26,868 nucleotides of DNA, taken from Pseudopyrenochaeta lycopersici. Lineage: Eukaryota; Ascomycota; Dothideomycetes; Pleosporales; Pseudopyrenochaetaceae. This document shows positions 10,201-21,088 of the stretch, one piece after another. The translations under genes and the position numbers were made by a program. A model generated the notes under the pieces. It was not told the DNA's origin and made no database searches. It saw only the letters and a list, made by a program, of their open reading frames with translations. Each line of letters opens with the position of its first letter. The stretch's first letter is position 1. The stretch is taken from the NCBI GenBank assembly GCA_003313425.1, contig NHZP01000175.1:1-26868 (forward strand), read 5' to 3'.

Positions 10201-11423
10201 CTAGCTGTGTTCAGTGTGCTCAAGGCTACCATCAACAGGGAGAAGTTGGCTGAGGCCTCTGTTCCTGCACAATATCTATAAGGTATTCTAGTTATAGCTA
10301 TTCTTTAACTATTTTAATCTTTTTTAGGTCTATACTAATTCTATAGTAGCCTATAATAAGGCTAAAGAAATAAGTTTTAGTAACTATAAACTTATATTTC
10401 TTAATTCTTACGTATAAACTAGTACCTTCTAGTTTCCCTAGTATAAGCTTTAAGTATTCCTTATATTTAGTTTAGGTATAGCTATAAATTAGGATATTAT
10501 TTATATATATAGTATAGAAATAGTTAAGATACTTATAGAGCGTATTATTTATATACTATTAGAAGGTTATAGAAGCTTCTATAAGCCTAAATAGTATTAC
10601 TAGTATAGTATATAGTCTAAAATAGGTCTAGAAGGCTGTAAGCTATTCTTAGCTAGCCTTAATATAGATATTATTAAACGGCTATAGTATATTAATTTTA
10701 GAGAAGTACTATATACTTTATAAGTTATTTAGTAACTTCTTTATTAATAGTAGTAAGTATTAGTCTTTTACTATTACAGTGTTTAGTACTCTATATCTAT
10801 ATAGAAATAGAGCTTCTTATCTACTTTTCTTATAAATAAGACTAGTAAGGCTGTAGGTAAGCTACTTAAGTAAATAAATCTCTTCTATAGATTTTCTTTA
10901 AGCTATTTCTATAGTACTATAAGCTTATTATAGGATATTAGGTATAGTCTTCTAAATAGTAGTATCTTTTCTTCTATTAACTAGATATTATAGTTATAAG
11001 GATAGTATAGTAGTAGCTTATCTACCTTAGTTAGTAAGAAGAACCTCTAGAATAGTTTAAGTAGAGTATAGATATCTTCTAGTAAGTTATATATAGTGTC
11101 TGTCTTTTCTAATAACCTCTTTATAGAATCTAAAACTTATTTTACCTCTTCTATAAAAGCTATAAATAGTAGATAGTTTTTTTACTACATAAATATAGCG
11201 CAGGCCTTTAATAAAATTAGTTTAGGTTAAGGTTTTAAGGCCTCCTTAGTCTACGTAGTCTTCTTACAGCTATTAGGCTTTTCTTTCTAGGATTCTAATA
11301 GTACCTTACAGGTCTATAGAGGTTATAATAGTATTCTATACTAGCTGCAGTAAAAAGTGCTATTAAACGTAAGGGTATTTATACCCTAGTTAATAGTAGG
11401 GTTATATTACTATAGCTAGTAAA
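7250..11423 (-). pseudogene. pol: Chromovirus A pol, right-arm copy, extending further upstream
   Basis: This is the mirror of the left-arm copy, on the minus strand. Chromodomain lies at about 7,512-7,712, integrase at about 8,150-9,030, RNase H at about 9,160-9,798, and RT from 10,272 to about 11,000 with YINN at 10,496-10,507. Because the window continues on this side, more of the N-terminal side can be seen. RT-leading sequence of the 'PYxxxIxL' type and the CAIF/LLFIA linker that precedes RT in fungal gypsy elements lie at about 11,000-11,230. Reading continues to 11,423, where the LTR of element 1 starts. The solo LTR at 9,799-10,271 splits RT from RNase H. Gag and protease were not recognised beyond element 1. 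The copy shows the same dense TAA/TAG stops as its partner. Confidence 0.88.
9799..10271. mobile_element. Solo-LTR-like insertion, right-arm copy
   Basis: This is the reverse complement of 640-1,112 and also 473 bp long. It begins TGTGCCGATGCAC and ends GTTCCTGCACA. Against its partner I counted four 1-base indels (poly-G length, ggct/gct, catcc/catccc and gcc/gccc) that cancel in length, and no substitutions. Many CpA sites remain. Confidence 0.7.
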
Positions 11424-11813
11424 TGTGAAGAACTTAAAAGCTATTGGTAAGGATAACTAATAAGTCCGTAAGGTTAGTTCTCTAGGATAGAGTAAGAGAC
11501 TAGATAGAAGGGGTTTAATACTAAGACAGTAAGAGGGTGCTTTTATAAAGAGTACTAAGGTTAAGAATAATTAGTATTACTATTACTATACTATAGAGTA
11601 TAATATTAAGTTAAATATAATAAGCTATAAGGGTTTATTATAGTAATCTATATATATAACGCGCTCGTTACGCTTACTGCGAGCGCTGCGAGCGCTTGTC
11701 CTTAGTAGAGCGAGCGGCTACGTAACGTGTAATAGAGTAGAACACTAGCGCTTCCTAATTAGTCGCTAGCTTCTAAGGCTCTTCCTCCCTGTCTAGGATC
11801 CTAGATCCTAACA
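11424..11813 (-). repeat. 3' LTR of element 1
   Basis: This matches 17,989-18,365 along its full length with frequent transitions and some small indels, by eye roughly four bases in five. In plus orientation it begins TGTGAAGAACT and ends GATCCTAACA. It is the more RIP-altered copy: ctacgtaacgtgtaata here against tcacgtgacgtgtgaca in the other LTR. A CG-rich stretch at about 11,660-11,717 contains repeated gcgagcgct-type motifs that are shorter in the other LTR. Confidence 0.92.
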
Positions 11814-11832
11814 CTATTCTATTCCTTCTTTA
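11814..11832 (-). other. Polypurine tract of element 1
   Basis: On the minus strand this reads taaagaaggaatagaatag directly before the 3' LTR start TGTTAGGATC. That is the expected place and composition for the plus-strand DNA primer of an LTR retrotransposon. Confidence 0.65.
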
Positions 11833-12408
11833 GGATTTATCTTAAATTACGTAATATCTAGCTAGATTAGTTTAAAAGCAGCGTACCCTACGTCTATAGT
11901 AATATAAGATAAAATATTATCTAAGTCCTAGATTCGTAATCTACGTCTTTATAACAAAATCCTCTATACTAAAACTATTACTAAATTTACTTATAATAAG
12001 TATTTTAGAGATAATATTATTTATTATATTATACTAAATTTAAACTTAAAATATACTAAATATACTTATTTAGAGAAGCTGTATATAAATATATCTTAAG
12101 CTTCTCTAAACAAAACTTATAATAAGTACTAGAAGAAGGTAGATAATAATAAGAAGTTATTAGTAACTATAATTATATAGTTACTTTAGAATCAAGTAAT
12201 TTTAAAATAAGTAGAAGAAAGGGCGTAGAAGAAGGCGTTATATCTTACGTTAGAGATACATAATAACAGAGAGTTAGAGTTCGCTAAGGAAGCTACTTAT
12301 CTAGCTATTAAAACCTTAGTTAGTTTCTCTCTAATAGTATAGTCTACTATAGGTGCCTTAGATTAACTAGTAGCTTTAGTAGAGCCTAGGTAGGCTCCTA
12401 CCTTCTAA
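11821..12408 (+). pseudogene. Opposite-strand frame between pol and 3' LTR of element 1, unknown function
   Basis: One plus-strand frame can be read for about 195 codons from the LTR edge to TAA 12,406-12,408. All twelve internal stops are TAA or TAG, none TGA, as in the RIP-damaged pol. The translation is rich in Lys, Glu, Gln and Leu and looks mainly helical. The part at about 12,070-12,300, with VEERA, EIHNNRELEFAKEA and similar heptad-like spacing, could form a coiled coil. No family was recognised. The likely start is not preserved, and the frame may lack its N-terminus. It ends 2 bp from the pol stop codons on the other strand (tta tta at 12,411-12,416), so the two genes converge tail-to-tail. 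The same arrangement is seen in element 2. Chance openness of AT-rich DNA cannot be excluded. Confidence 0.45.
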
Positions 12409-12413
12409 GTTTA

Positions 12414-15400
12414 TTATCTCTTTTTCTTAGCCTCCTCTCTTTTCTAGTATTCTCTAATTTTTTCTTAGTAGTTTCTTAGGTATTCTAGTAGTTCCTACGT
12501 ACTCTCTAAGCTTAGGTATCCCTTCTATTTAACTAGGTAGCTAAAGCTTAGCTCTAGGTTATTAACTCTTCTATTTTACTAGTACCCCTAGATTTTCTTA
12601 ACTTTAAACTTATTTTCTTCCTCTAGGTTATATTAGAATATTTTCTATAATAGTATTATAGAGTTAGCTAGTTCTAGCTTAGAGATATAAAAGTATAGGT
12701 AGATCTTTATATATAGTAGTAGCTTAAGTATATAATTTATAGGTCTGTTTTATTCTTTAACTAAAAATAGTCTAACCTTAATATAATTAAGTCCCTTACT
12801 TAGTTACTTATTACGTAGATTCTTTATAAGTAAGTATACTTTATCCTCCTCTTTTAGCTAAAGTACTATTTTTCTTTTCTTATTTTAGTAAGAGATACTA
12901 TTACGTTATACTTTCTTACAGTTCTCTTAGAGTTATTTATATATTTTCTTTATTTCTCTAGCTATTTTTATAGCTACTTTAGCTTTTCTACTAAGATATA
13001 ACTTTATAAAGAGATTAGGGTATCTCCTATAGTTAGTAAAGAATAGCGTCTTTCTAGTTAATTCTAATAATTTATTATTATAGGCTAGTTATACTATTAG
13101 TAATAATAAGACCTAATTATTTTATTATTAATTACTATAAATCCTTAGGTAAGTTTTTATAGTTCTAATTATTCTTTCTATCTATTTATCTATCTATAGG
13201 TAATAGGCTGTTAACAACTTTCTCTTTATCTCTATTATAGCTATTAGTATAGACTAGAAGTTAGATATAAAAAGCTTATCTCTATTACTTATAATAGATT
13301 TAGGTATACTATAATATTATATTAGTCTATCTAGAATAATAAACGCTAGCTATTCTATATTATAGTTATTCCTAAATAGTATTATTTCTACTACTTTTAT
13401 AAATCTACAGACTATATTAATAATATTATTATACTTAATTCTTATTATAGAATCTTTAGATAGTAGTAACCTTATTATAAAGTTTATAAAAATATCTACT
13501 TAAGGTTTATTAGGTAGCTCTATAGCTTATATTTCTCTATATAGTATATAGGTACTATATTTATTCTTATAATAGTCTGCATATTTTTTAATAAACTATT
13601 CAATCTTAATCTTTATATTCTTAAAGCTATAGTATTACTATATAAGCTCTATTATTCTTTTAATTCTAGGGGTAACTATATACTAGGTTATTATATTATT
13701 ATTAGATAATTACTTCTTATAGTTCTTTAGGTACTTTAGATATAATTATTATAGTATTATATAATAACTTATTAAGTCCTAGGCTTCTATTCTAGTTTAC
13801 TTAAAAAATAGTATTATTAACTATTACTTTTATTTCTATAATATCTAGTCTATAGCTAAAAGTATTAGCTCTACTATTATTCTTTCTTAGCGTATATATA
13901 ATCTTAAATTTATATTATCTTAATATTTTAGCCTATCTAACCTGTCTTTAGTTTAAAGTTTTAGTAGTAGTAGAGTTAACTAAGTTCTTATAATCTATAA
14001 ATATTATAAGATCTAAGTAGCTTTTTATATAGATCTACTAGTAGTTAAGAGTATTAATAACTACTATAAGCTCTTTATTATATACGTTATAGTATTCTTT
14101 AGAGTCTATAAATTTTCTAGAGTAGTAAGTAATTAGGTGCTATTTCCTATTATATTCTTATTTAGCTATTACTCCTAGTATAAGGTCTAAGGTATCTATT
14201 TTAAACTATAAAAGTTCTCCTATTTAGAATATAATTAATACTAGTAGTATAATATAGGCTTTCTTAAGTATCTAAAATACTTTTCTTTATTTATTTTTCT
14301 ATTCTTATTTTATCTTTTTCTTTATAAGTTTAGTAAGTAAAATAGATTTTTTAGAGAAGTCCTTAATAAACTATTAGTTTAAAGTTAATAAATCTTATAA
14401 ATAATTATATATCTTTAACTATTTTAGGCTTAAGCTATTCTTTTACTACTCTTATTTTTTCTTTACTTATCTTTACTCTATATATACTTACTATATATTC
14501 TAAGAATTTAACTTCTTTTTTATAGAACTTATATTTCTTAGGTTTAAGTAGTAAACTAAATCTTTCTAAGTAAGTAAGAACTATTTTAACGTACTTAATA
14601 TATTCCTATAGATTATTAGAGTATATAAGGATATTATTAAGGTATATAATAATAAATATATCTAGGTATTTTATTAATACGTTATTAATAAGTACCTAGT
14701 ATATAGCTAGTACGTTAGTAAGACTAAAAGGTATTACTATATACTTATAGTAGCTGTAATATATTCTAAACGTAGTCTTCTATTCTTTACCTTCTTTTAT
14801 ATAAATAAGGTTATATACCTCTCTTAAGTCTAATACTATAAAGACTTTTATAAAAGCTAGTTAATTTTATAATTCTACTATATTTAGTAAAGAGTATTAG
14901 TTCTTTATTATAATATTTATAAGTTTCTAGTAGTTAATATATAATCTTAACTTCTTATTTTTCTTTAGTATAAATAATATAAGGTATCCTACTAGGAATT
15001 ATAATTCCTTAATAAATCCCTTTTTTAAGTTTATTTTAATATATTTATATAGAGTTTTAAGTTCTTTTTCTAATAGACTATAGATTAAGCTAAAAGTTAG
15101 TTACTTTCTTTCTTATAAGATAATCTTATAATCTTAGAGTTAATATTTAGATAATACTTTTATACTTATCTTTTCTTAAAAGAGTAGCTTATATTCTTTA
15201 TACTTATTAGAGATTACTAGAGTTACGCTTTACTCCTTAACTTTAGCTTATTAGTCTAAGGGCTTCTTATTAGTACCTACTAAGTTAGACTCTTATATCT
15301 TAAGGTTATCCTTATTTAAAGTAAGAATTCCTATTATTATCTTCTTATCTACCTAGGTACTTAGCTGCAGCGTAGGCTTACTTATAGTTACGTCTATTCT

Positions 15401-17985
15401 ATAGTATTTAAATAAGAACTTTTTCTTTTTTTAATCTATATCTAGACTATATTCTCTTAACTATAAGAGTTCTAGTATTATGTTATATTATAATAGTCTA
15501 AAGACGTCTAGGTTAATTATCTCCCTGTAGTTCTAGATAATAAGTTATCTATTCTATACTTCTTATATAATTACAGACTTAGATAGTATAGGTTATCTAT
15601 TAGCTACTATTAATAGATATAGTACTAATTTTAGTAATAGAGTAAGACTAGCTTATTCTATTACTTGCGTAGAAATATAGCTTTATTATACTCTAGAATC
15701 TACTAGTACCTTTATCTAGTTTCTATTAAGCTTAATATTTAGCTTAAAGAGTCCTTATGCGCCTATTATATATAAAGTTTATAGTTCTTACTTATTAGTA
15801 TGCGCGACTCTAAAAAAGATTCCTCCTAGTACCTATTTATTATCTTAACGTCTTTATACTTAAAGTAATTAGAGTTAAGCTACGTTTACTATTATTACTA
15901 ATTATACTCTCTATTAAAGACTAGCTATATTACTATAGTAGCTGCAAAGTTATTATTCCTTAGAAAATAGAGGATAGTCTTCTTATCCTATAAGTAGTTA
16001 TTATAATTACCTTTAAGATAGTTATACTATTAGTACTTACACTAGTAAAATAAATAAGGAAAATATCCTTATTTTATTTTACTAGAATAGTATATTATAT
16101 ACAGGTCTATACTATAGAAAGACTAGTAGATAATACTATAGCGTTAATTACGTAGGTCTATTAAATAGTTTAGTATCCTCTTCTATAGTCTCTAGCGTAT
16201 AGTATATAGGGCCTAAGCTGCCTTTGCGTGCTTATATAATTTCTTAACTTCTTCCTCTATAAGAAGCTAGTAGGAGTTAACGTTTTCTTTATTATCCTCT
16301 AATATAGTTATTATTTAAGCTAAGTATAAGCGTCTTACTTCTTACTATCTATAAGTATAATCTTACTATAAGAATTAACTTAGAGGTACTCTTACTATAC
16401 TAAGTCCTTAGTACTTAGTATATAAAAGTATCTTTCTATATTAGTAGTAGTATTATTTAGTATTATAATATATATTTAGGGTCTTAACTATTAGGGGTTC
16501 TAGTACCTATATCTATCTAGCTTATTAAAGTTTCTATAGCGCGTCCTTAATACTTACAGGTTACTATACTTTCTTAGCTCTTTCTACCTATTCTTATATT
16601 ACCTTTATATAATATTTAAAGTAATAGTAATATTCCTATAATATATTTTATATTACTTATTTAGCTAAGATAATTATACTTATTCCTTATATTATAGCTG
16701 CTTCCTATTCTACTAAGATTAGCTTATTAATATATTATACTTTATATATATATTATACGCGTAACTAGTAGTTAAGTTCTACTATATCTTTTTCTACCTC
16801 TATAGGCGTTAATAGCTTTAGAGTTCTTAGTTAATATTAGTTCTAGAAGTTTTCTATTTTTTACTATTTAGTTAAGAGTACTATAGTGTTACTAAAGCCT
16901 TCCTTAGTATTCTTATAGACTAGGGATAAAGAGCTGCAGCTCTCCTCCTCCTTATTACTATACTAGGTTCCTAGAATTTCTTTCTTAGTAGGTTCTTAGA
17001 GAGGTAGCTGTAACATTTCTGTATCTTAAGCCCTTTCCTCTTGTGTTATAATAACTTCCTATATTTTATTATTGCTAGGTTCTTCTTTTACAGCTAATAT
17101 ATTAATTTAGTAGGTTACCTTATTCTTCTTTCTATAGTCTTTAGCTATATAGCCTTTCTTATTATAGTTAAAACAGGTTATTTCCTTTTTCTTTCTACCT
17201 TTACCTGAGTTTCCTCTGTTAAGGTTGTCTAGGTGTATTACCTTAATCCCTCCTAATATGTACTGTCTAGGCACTCCTTATAGCTAGTACTAATATCGTA
17301 GGCAACTACTATTTAACTAGTTACGATAATCTTTCTGAGGTTTCTTATCTTCTTTTGCTTATCTAGATTATCGTCCTGTAAGTCGCATATAGAGCTTATA
17401 GAGCTTAGCATCTAGTTGGATAGTTTTATTAATTAGGTTATCTAATATCGTAATACCTATACTAGAGCGTATTAGCTTAGTTTAGATATTAGCTTTTAGG
17501 CCTTATTTATATATAGTTTTTAGGGTGTTATTATTCTAGCTAATTTATCTGGTGTACCCTAGAAACTTATTAGCGTAGTTAGTAGTAGACTAGGTTTATT
17601 ACATACTTTAAATCTTTTATTCTATAATAGTTATCTTATTTAGAAGCCTAAACGCTTAACGTATACGTGTTTTAAATTTACTAGTGTCCTTAAATATACG
17701 AAATAGGTCTGTAGTCTTCTTATTACTACCTAAGTACTTAATTAAGTAGGGTTTTACCTATCTAGCAGCTTCGCGCCCTTATATAGCTTATTATAAGTAC
17801 TACTTAGTTATTATCTTCTATAGTAGTTATATTAAACTTAAAGAATAAGTTAAAACTAAAGTAACTATTCTTTAAGCTTAAATTAGTCTCTATAGCAGAG
17901 ATTAGGTTAGTAACAGCGTTACTAGGCCTAGTAGTATAGTAGGCTAGGGTGTCTATAGAGGTATTACTTATCTTAAGAGTATTTA
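12414..17985 (-). pseudogene. gag-pol: Element 1 gag-pol with chromodomain, RIP-mutated
   Basis: Domains in coding order are as follows. The gag zinc knuckle at 17,134-17,175 reads CFNYNKKGYIAKDY; a CCHC knuckle needs Cys, His and Cys where Tyr now stands. Protease has LVDSR at about 15,692-15,703 in place of LVDSG. RT has YLNN at 14,633-14,644 in place of YLDD. RNase H is expected at about 13,900-14,350. In the integrase core the first two acidic residues are Asn (codons 13,482-13,484 and 13,284-13,286) and the Glu is intact. The integrase C-terminus is at about 12,640-13,100. The chromodomain at about 12,435-12,612 has a stop where the aromatic Trp of VKWKGY-type motifs belongs (12,516-12,530). 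Every change is a G-to-A or C-to-T transition. Tandem TAA codons near 12,411-12,416 are the likely end. The start near 17,985 is not determined. Confidence 0.88.
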
Positions 17986-17988
17986 AAG

Positions 17989-18365
17989 TATAAAGATCTT
18001 AAAAGCTATTAGTAAGGATAACTAATAAGACTGTAAGGTTAGTTCTCTAGCATAAAGTAAGGGACTTTTACTAGACAGAGGTTTTAATACTAAGATAGCA
18101 AGAGGGCGCTTCTATAAAGAGTACTAAAGGGTTTTAAGAATAATTAGTATTACTATTACTATACTATAGAGTATAATATTAAGTTAAACATACTAAGCCC
18201 CTAAGAGCTTATTATAATAATCTATATACATATTACGCTCGTCGCGCTCGTCCTTGGGAGAACGAGCGGTCACGTGACGTGTGACAGAGTAGAACACTAG
18301 CGTTTCCTAACTGGCCGCTAGTTCTTAAAGCACTTCCCCCTCGACTAGGATTTCAGGTCCTAACA
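17989..18365 (-). repeat. 5' LTR of element 1
   Basis: This is a direct repeat of 11,424-11,813. In plus orientation it begins TATAAAGATCT, where the expected TGTG has become TATA through two TpG-to-TpA changes, and ends GGTCCTAACA. It retains more CpA/TpG (cacgtgacgtgtgaca) than the 3' LTR, so it is closer to the ancestral sequence. No tRNA primer site was recognised next to it. Confidence 0.9.
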
Positions 18366-19958
18366 TATAGATAGCAGGCGAGCTGCTAAGGCTCTATTAG
18401 AGATAGCGTAGAAGCTTAGCTTAAAGCTTATATACTTAAGTTATAGTAATCTATCTAAGCTAAGTAGTAATAGCGTTAAACTCTATCTAGAATAGAGCCT
18501 ATACTTTAACTATAGTAGGGTATTCTAGTAAGCTATATTCTAGGAAGACTAAAGTATTATATTACTATTCTACTATAATATAGTAGTTATAGTTACTAAA
18601 GATAGAGTTAAAGATATAAAAATACTTAAAGTTATCTTTAAATTAATATAAAAACCTATTAAGCTCTTATAGTAAGGTTTAAGTAGAACTACTAGTAGCT
18701 TAAAAAATAAATTATACTTATATATTATTATATTACTAGTCTTACCTATTATTTTTAAAATAGTTAAGTATCTTTATAATCTACTTATAAAGATTAAGAC
18801 CCTTAGAGTATATTAAAGGTACCTAAATTTCCTTATTCTTTATAGACAAGAGCTAATATAACTGCTTAATCTTATAGTAGAGCTTAGTTAGATAAAGGCT
18901 TAGTATTACTATATTACTTAAGGATATTTAGTATTTATAAGTAAGAGGAAGGTTAGTTAAGAGTAGAACACGCTAAAGGAAACTAAACTTATTAAGAATA
19001 ATACCTACTATGTTACCTTATAAGAGAATTTATATAAGTATACTTATTCTTCTTAGTAGAGGCTTATTTATAGCTTCTAAAGCTAGCTATAATAAGGTAA
19101 GTCTAGTAAGGCCTAAAACTTTAAGAGAGCTAGATAATATATAGTTGCGTAACATAAAAGTTACGCTTATTATTAATTTCTTATAATAAACCTTCTAAAG
19201 TCTTATAGTTAGTAATAAGCTTATTCTACTACCTACTAAGCTTATTATATTCTTTAATTAGCTTATCCTTTTATTAAGGAAAGCTATATTATAATTTAGT
19301 TAGTTCCTACTTTAAAGTAGAAGTATTAAAGTAGCGTATTTCTAATAACTTCTTATCTTTATTAAGAGTATATATAGCATACCTAAATAGTATTATTAAG
19401 CAGATAAGTTATATAGGCTTAAAGCTTAAAAACTTACTAAGGTAGTTCTGTATAAGCTAGATACTTAAAAGTACTAATTACTAAATAAAAGTAAGTAGAC
19501 TTAAACTTATAAATAGTAGTAAACTTAGAAGGCTACCTAAAAGAAGATAGTTATTAAAGTCTTTAGGGAGACCTAGATTAGTAGCTTCTTTATATAGCTA
19601 TATCTAATAAGCTCTTATAGCATATTATATTATATATAGAGAAGGAACATAAGTTAACTTCTTTAGTTAATAAGTTAGTATAAGAGCTTATTAGCGTAAA
19701 TTTAGGGTACTCTACGTCTTTAATAATAAGGTTTTCTAAGATAACTAGTTCTTAATCCTCTATAGCTTTATTCTTATTCTTCTCTTAGTATTAATAAGCT
19801 CTTTCTCTAAGTTAATTATAAGCTGCCTATATTTTAGCTAACGCGTTATCTTTCTAATAAGCTTAAAATTTAAGCTACTAGCTAGAGGACTTTTTATTAT
19901 AAGAGCTGTCTGCTATTAGGCTAAATAAAGAAGGTTAGATAGAAGTAAGAGTAGATAT

Positions 19959-19986
19959 AAAAGTAAAAGTAAAAGTTAAAGTAAAA
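19959..19986 (+). repeat. AAAGTA hexamer microsatellite
   Basis: About four and a half imperfect copies of aaaagt/aaagta lie in a purine-rich stretch. It is probably simple slippage inside decayed repeat DNA. Confidence 0.7.
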
Positions 19987-20465
19987 CTAGAGGGAATCCT
20001 TAAGTTTTAGTAAGTAGACTAAAGATTTAATTATTAGTTAAGTAGTATTATTAGTTAAGTAAGGTTACTAAGACTAAAAGAAATACTTAAGAGTATTATA
20101 TATAAGCTAAGTTTAGAGAATTACTTAATTAGGAAGTTTTAGAGGGTAAATACGTACTTAAGGTAGTATATATATATAATTAAAATACATATATAGACTA
20201 TAGTATATAAAAGTAAAAAATAATCTTTAAAGTATTCCTATTTAAGGAAGAGAATAATAAGATATATCTTATTAATAATAATCTTAGTATTTAGGTAGCG
20301 TAAAGCGCAGGTACTAAAGTATAAAATAGGTTACTAGTAAGGAAACTTAGTAAATTCTAAGCTATCTAAAGCTTAACTAAAGGAGAATAGCTTATAAAAT
20401 TTTAGCTAAACTAGTAGTAGAGGATAGCACTATAAATTAACTATTATGCGAGGGCTATCCTAAAG

Positions 20466-20536
20466 CTTACCTAAGAGGGGATAGGATCTAGTCCTAGTAC
20501 GTTAGTACTAACTTACTATTAAACTTACCTAAGAGG
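20466..20536 (+). repeat. Paired 13-bp direct repeats
   Basis: cttacctaagagg occurs at 20,466-20,478 and at 20,524-20,536, 58 bp apart, just outside the candidate LTR of element 2. A local palindrome, gtacgttagtac, lies between them. Function unknown. Confidence 0.7.
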
Positions 20537-20601
20537 TAATAGCTTAAGTAACTATATATTAACTACAGAGAGGAGCTAAAGCGCTGTAGGATCTGCTATT
20601 A

Positions 20602-20873
20602 TGTAAGGTAGTTAACACGTGTTATGGGCGAAGAGGGCCTGACTAACAAGTGTGCATTTGTCCTATACTACAGAAGGAGAAAGATAGAGAAGAGGTTACA
20701 GGTATCCTTAGAGGATATATATATATGTTCGTATAAGCGAAGAGGAACGTACTCCTCTAGCTGCTAACTTATATAAGCTAATAAGAAAAGGGGGCAGAGG
20801 AGATTAAGGAGTTCTTTCCCCGTGTAATAGTAGCAAAGCCTCTCCTACTTAAAGGGCGCAGCCTATTATAATA
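20602..20873 (-). repeat. Candidate 3' LTR of element 2
   Basis: The block begins tgtaaggtagttaacacgtg and stops at ...tattataata, just before the pyrimidine tract ccctcctccttctt (20,874-20,887). On the minus strand that tract is a polypurine primer. The terminal CA would have become TA by RIP. The composition is ordinary rather than RIP-like. The partner LTR is outside the window, so both edges are guesses. Confidence 0.35.
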
Positions 20874-20887
20874 CCCTCCTCCTTCTT
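20874..20887 (-). other. Candidate polypurine tract of element 2
   Basis: On the minus strand this reads aagaaggaggaggg, in the position expected just upstream of a 3' LTR. It supports the proposed LTR edge but does not prove it. Confidence 0.45.
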
Positions 20888-21088
20888 AAATAACTGTGTT
20901 ACTTCTTTGTACGTAGTTAAACCTTAACTTTATACTTATATAAGTAGCGTTATATTATCGTGCTGCAAAAGTAGAGATGTTACGTGTACTTTTTCTTATT
21001 TATTTATAAGTAATTTTCCTCCTTTACCTATTATTATTGCCTAATAACGTAAAGTAGAGGAGAGGTTAGTTATTTGCTCGCTCGTGCG

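Larger units (their letters stand above)
5382..10916 (-). repeat. Right arm of the giant inverted repeat
   Basis: This is the mirror copy of 1-5,281. It is about 250 bases longer because its A-rich minisatellite has more units. Its outer end cannot be fixed, because the partner sequence runs off the left edge of the window. The chromovirus remnant it carries continues in the same reading frame to 11,423, where element 1 begins. Confidence 0.95.
11424..18365 (-). mobile_element. Element 1: nearly complete chromovirus, RIP-mutated
   Basis: This is a 6.9-kb Ty3/gypsy element on the minus strand. It has two LTRs (390 and 377 bp), a gag-pol region of about 5.6 kb, a polypurine tract beside the 3' LTR and an extra opposite-strand frame between pol and the 3' LTR. 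It lies immediately next to the right-arm copy of chromovirus A and probably inserted into it. The 5-bp flanks (gtaaa on the left, tatag on the right) do not match, so no target duplication can be shown. RIP, a later rearrangement or a misplaced LTR edge could explain that. Confidence 0.88.
18366..20601. other. Degenerate AT-rich repeat DNA, unassigned
   Basis: This is heavily TpA-rich, RIP-like DNA. Both strands can be read through TAA/TAG stops over long stretches. On plus, 18,369 to about 19,160 stays in one frame without TGA. On minus, about 19,640-19,880 gives a Lys/Glu/Gln-rich, coiled-coil-like translation (ALAKIQAAYNQL, AIEDQELVILENL). I recognised no RT, integrase, transposase or host domain. 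It could be the displaced 5' part of chromovirus A or another element. It becomes less RIP-like after about 20,440. Confidence 0.5.

Noticed and set aside
11640..11665. TATA-like sequence in the 3' LTR of element 1 as a promoter for the opposite-strand frame
   Set aside because: TATA strings are everywhere in RIP-mutated DNA, so the match carries no weight here, unlike the one at 21,089 in less mutated sequence.
11419..18370. Target-site duplication for element 1
   Set aside because: The five flanking bases (gtaaa and tatag) do not match, even allowing for C-to-T or G-to-A changes at each position.
18369..19160. Plus-strand frame without TGA, considered as a transposase or tyrosine-recombinase (DUF3435) gene
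   Set aside because: The opposite strand is just as readable, and no catalytic motif or family pattern could be identified in the translation.
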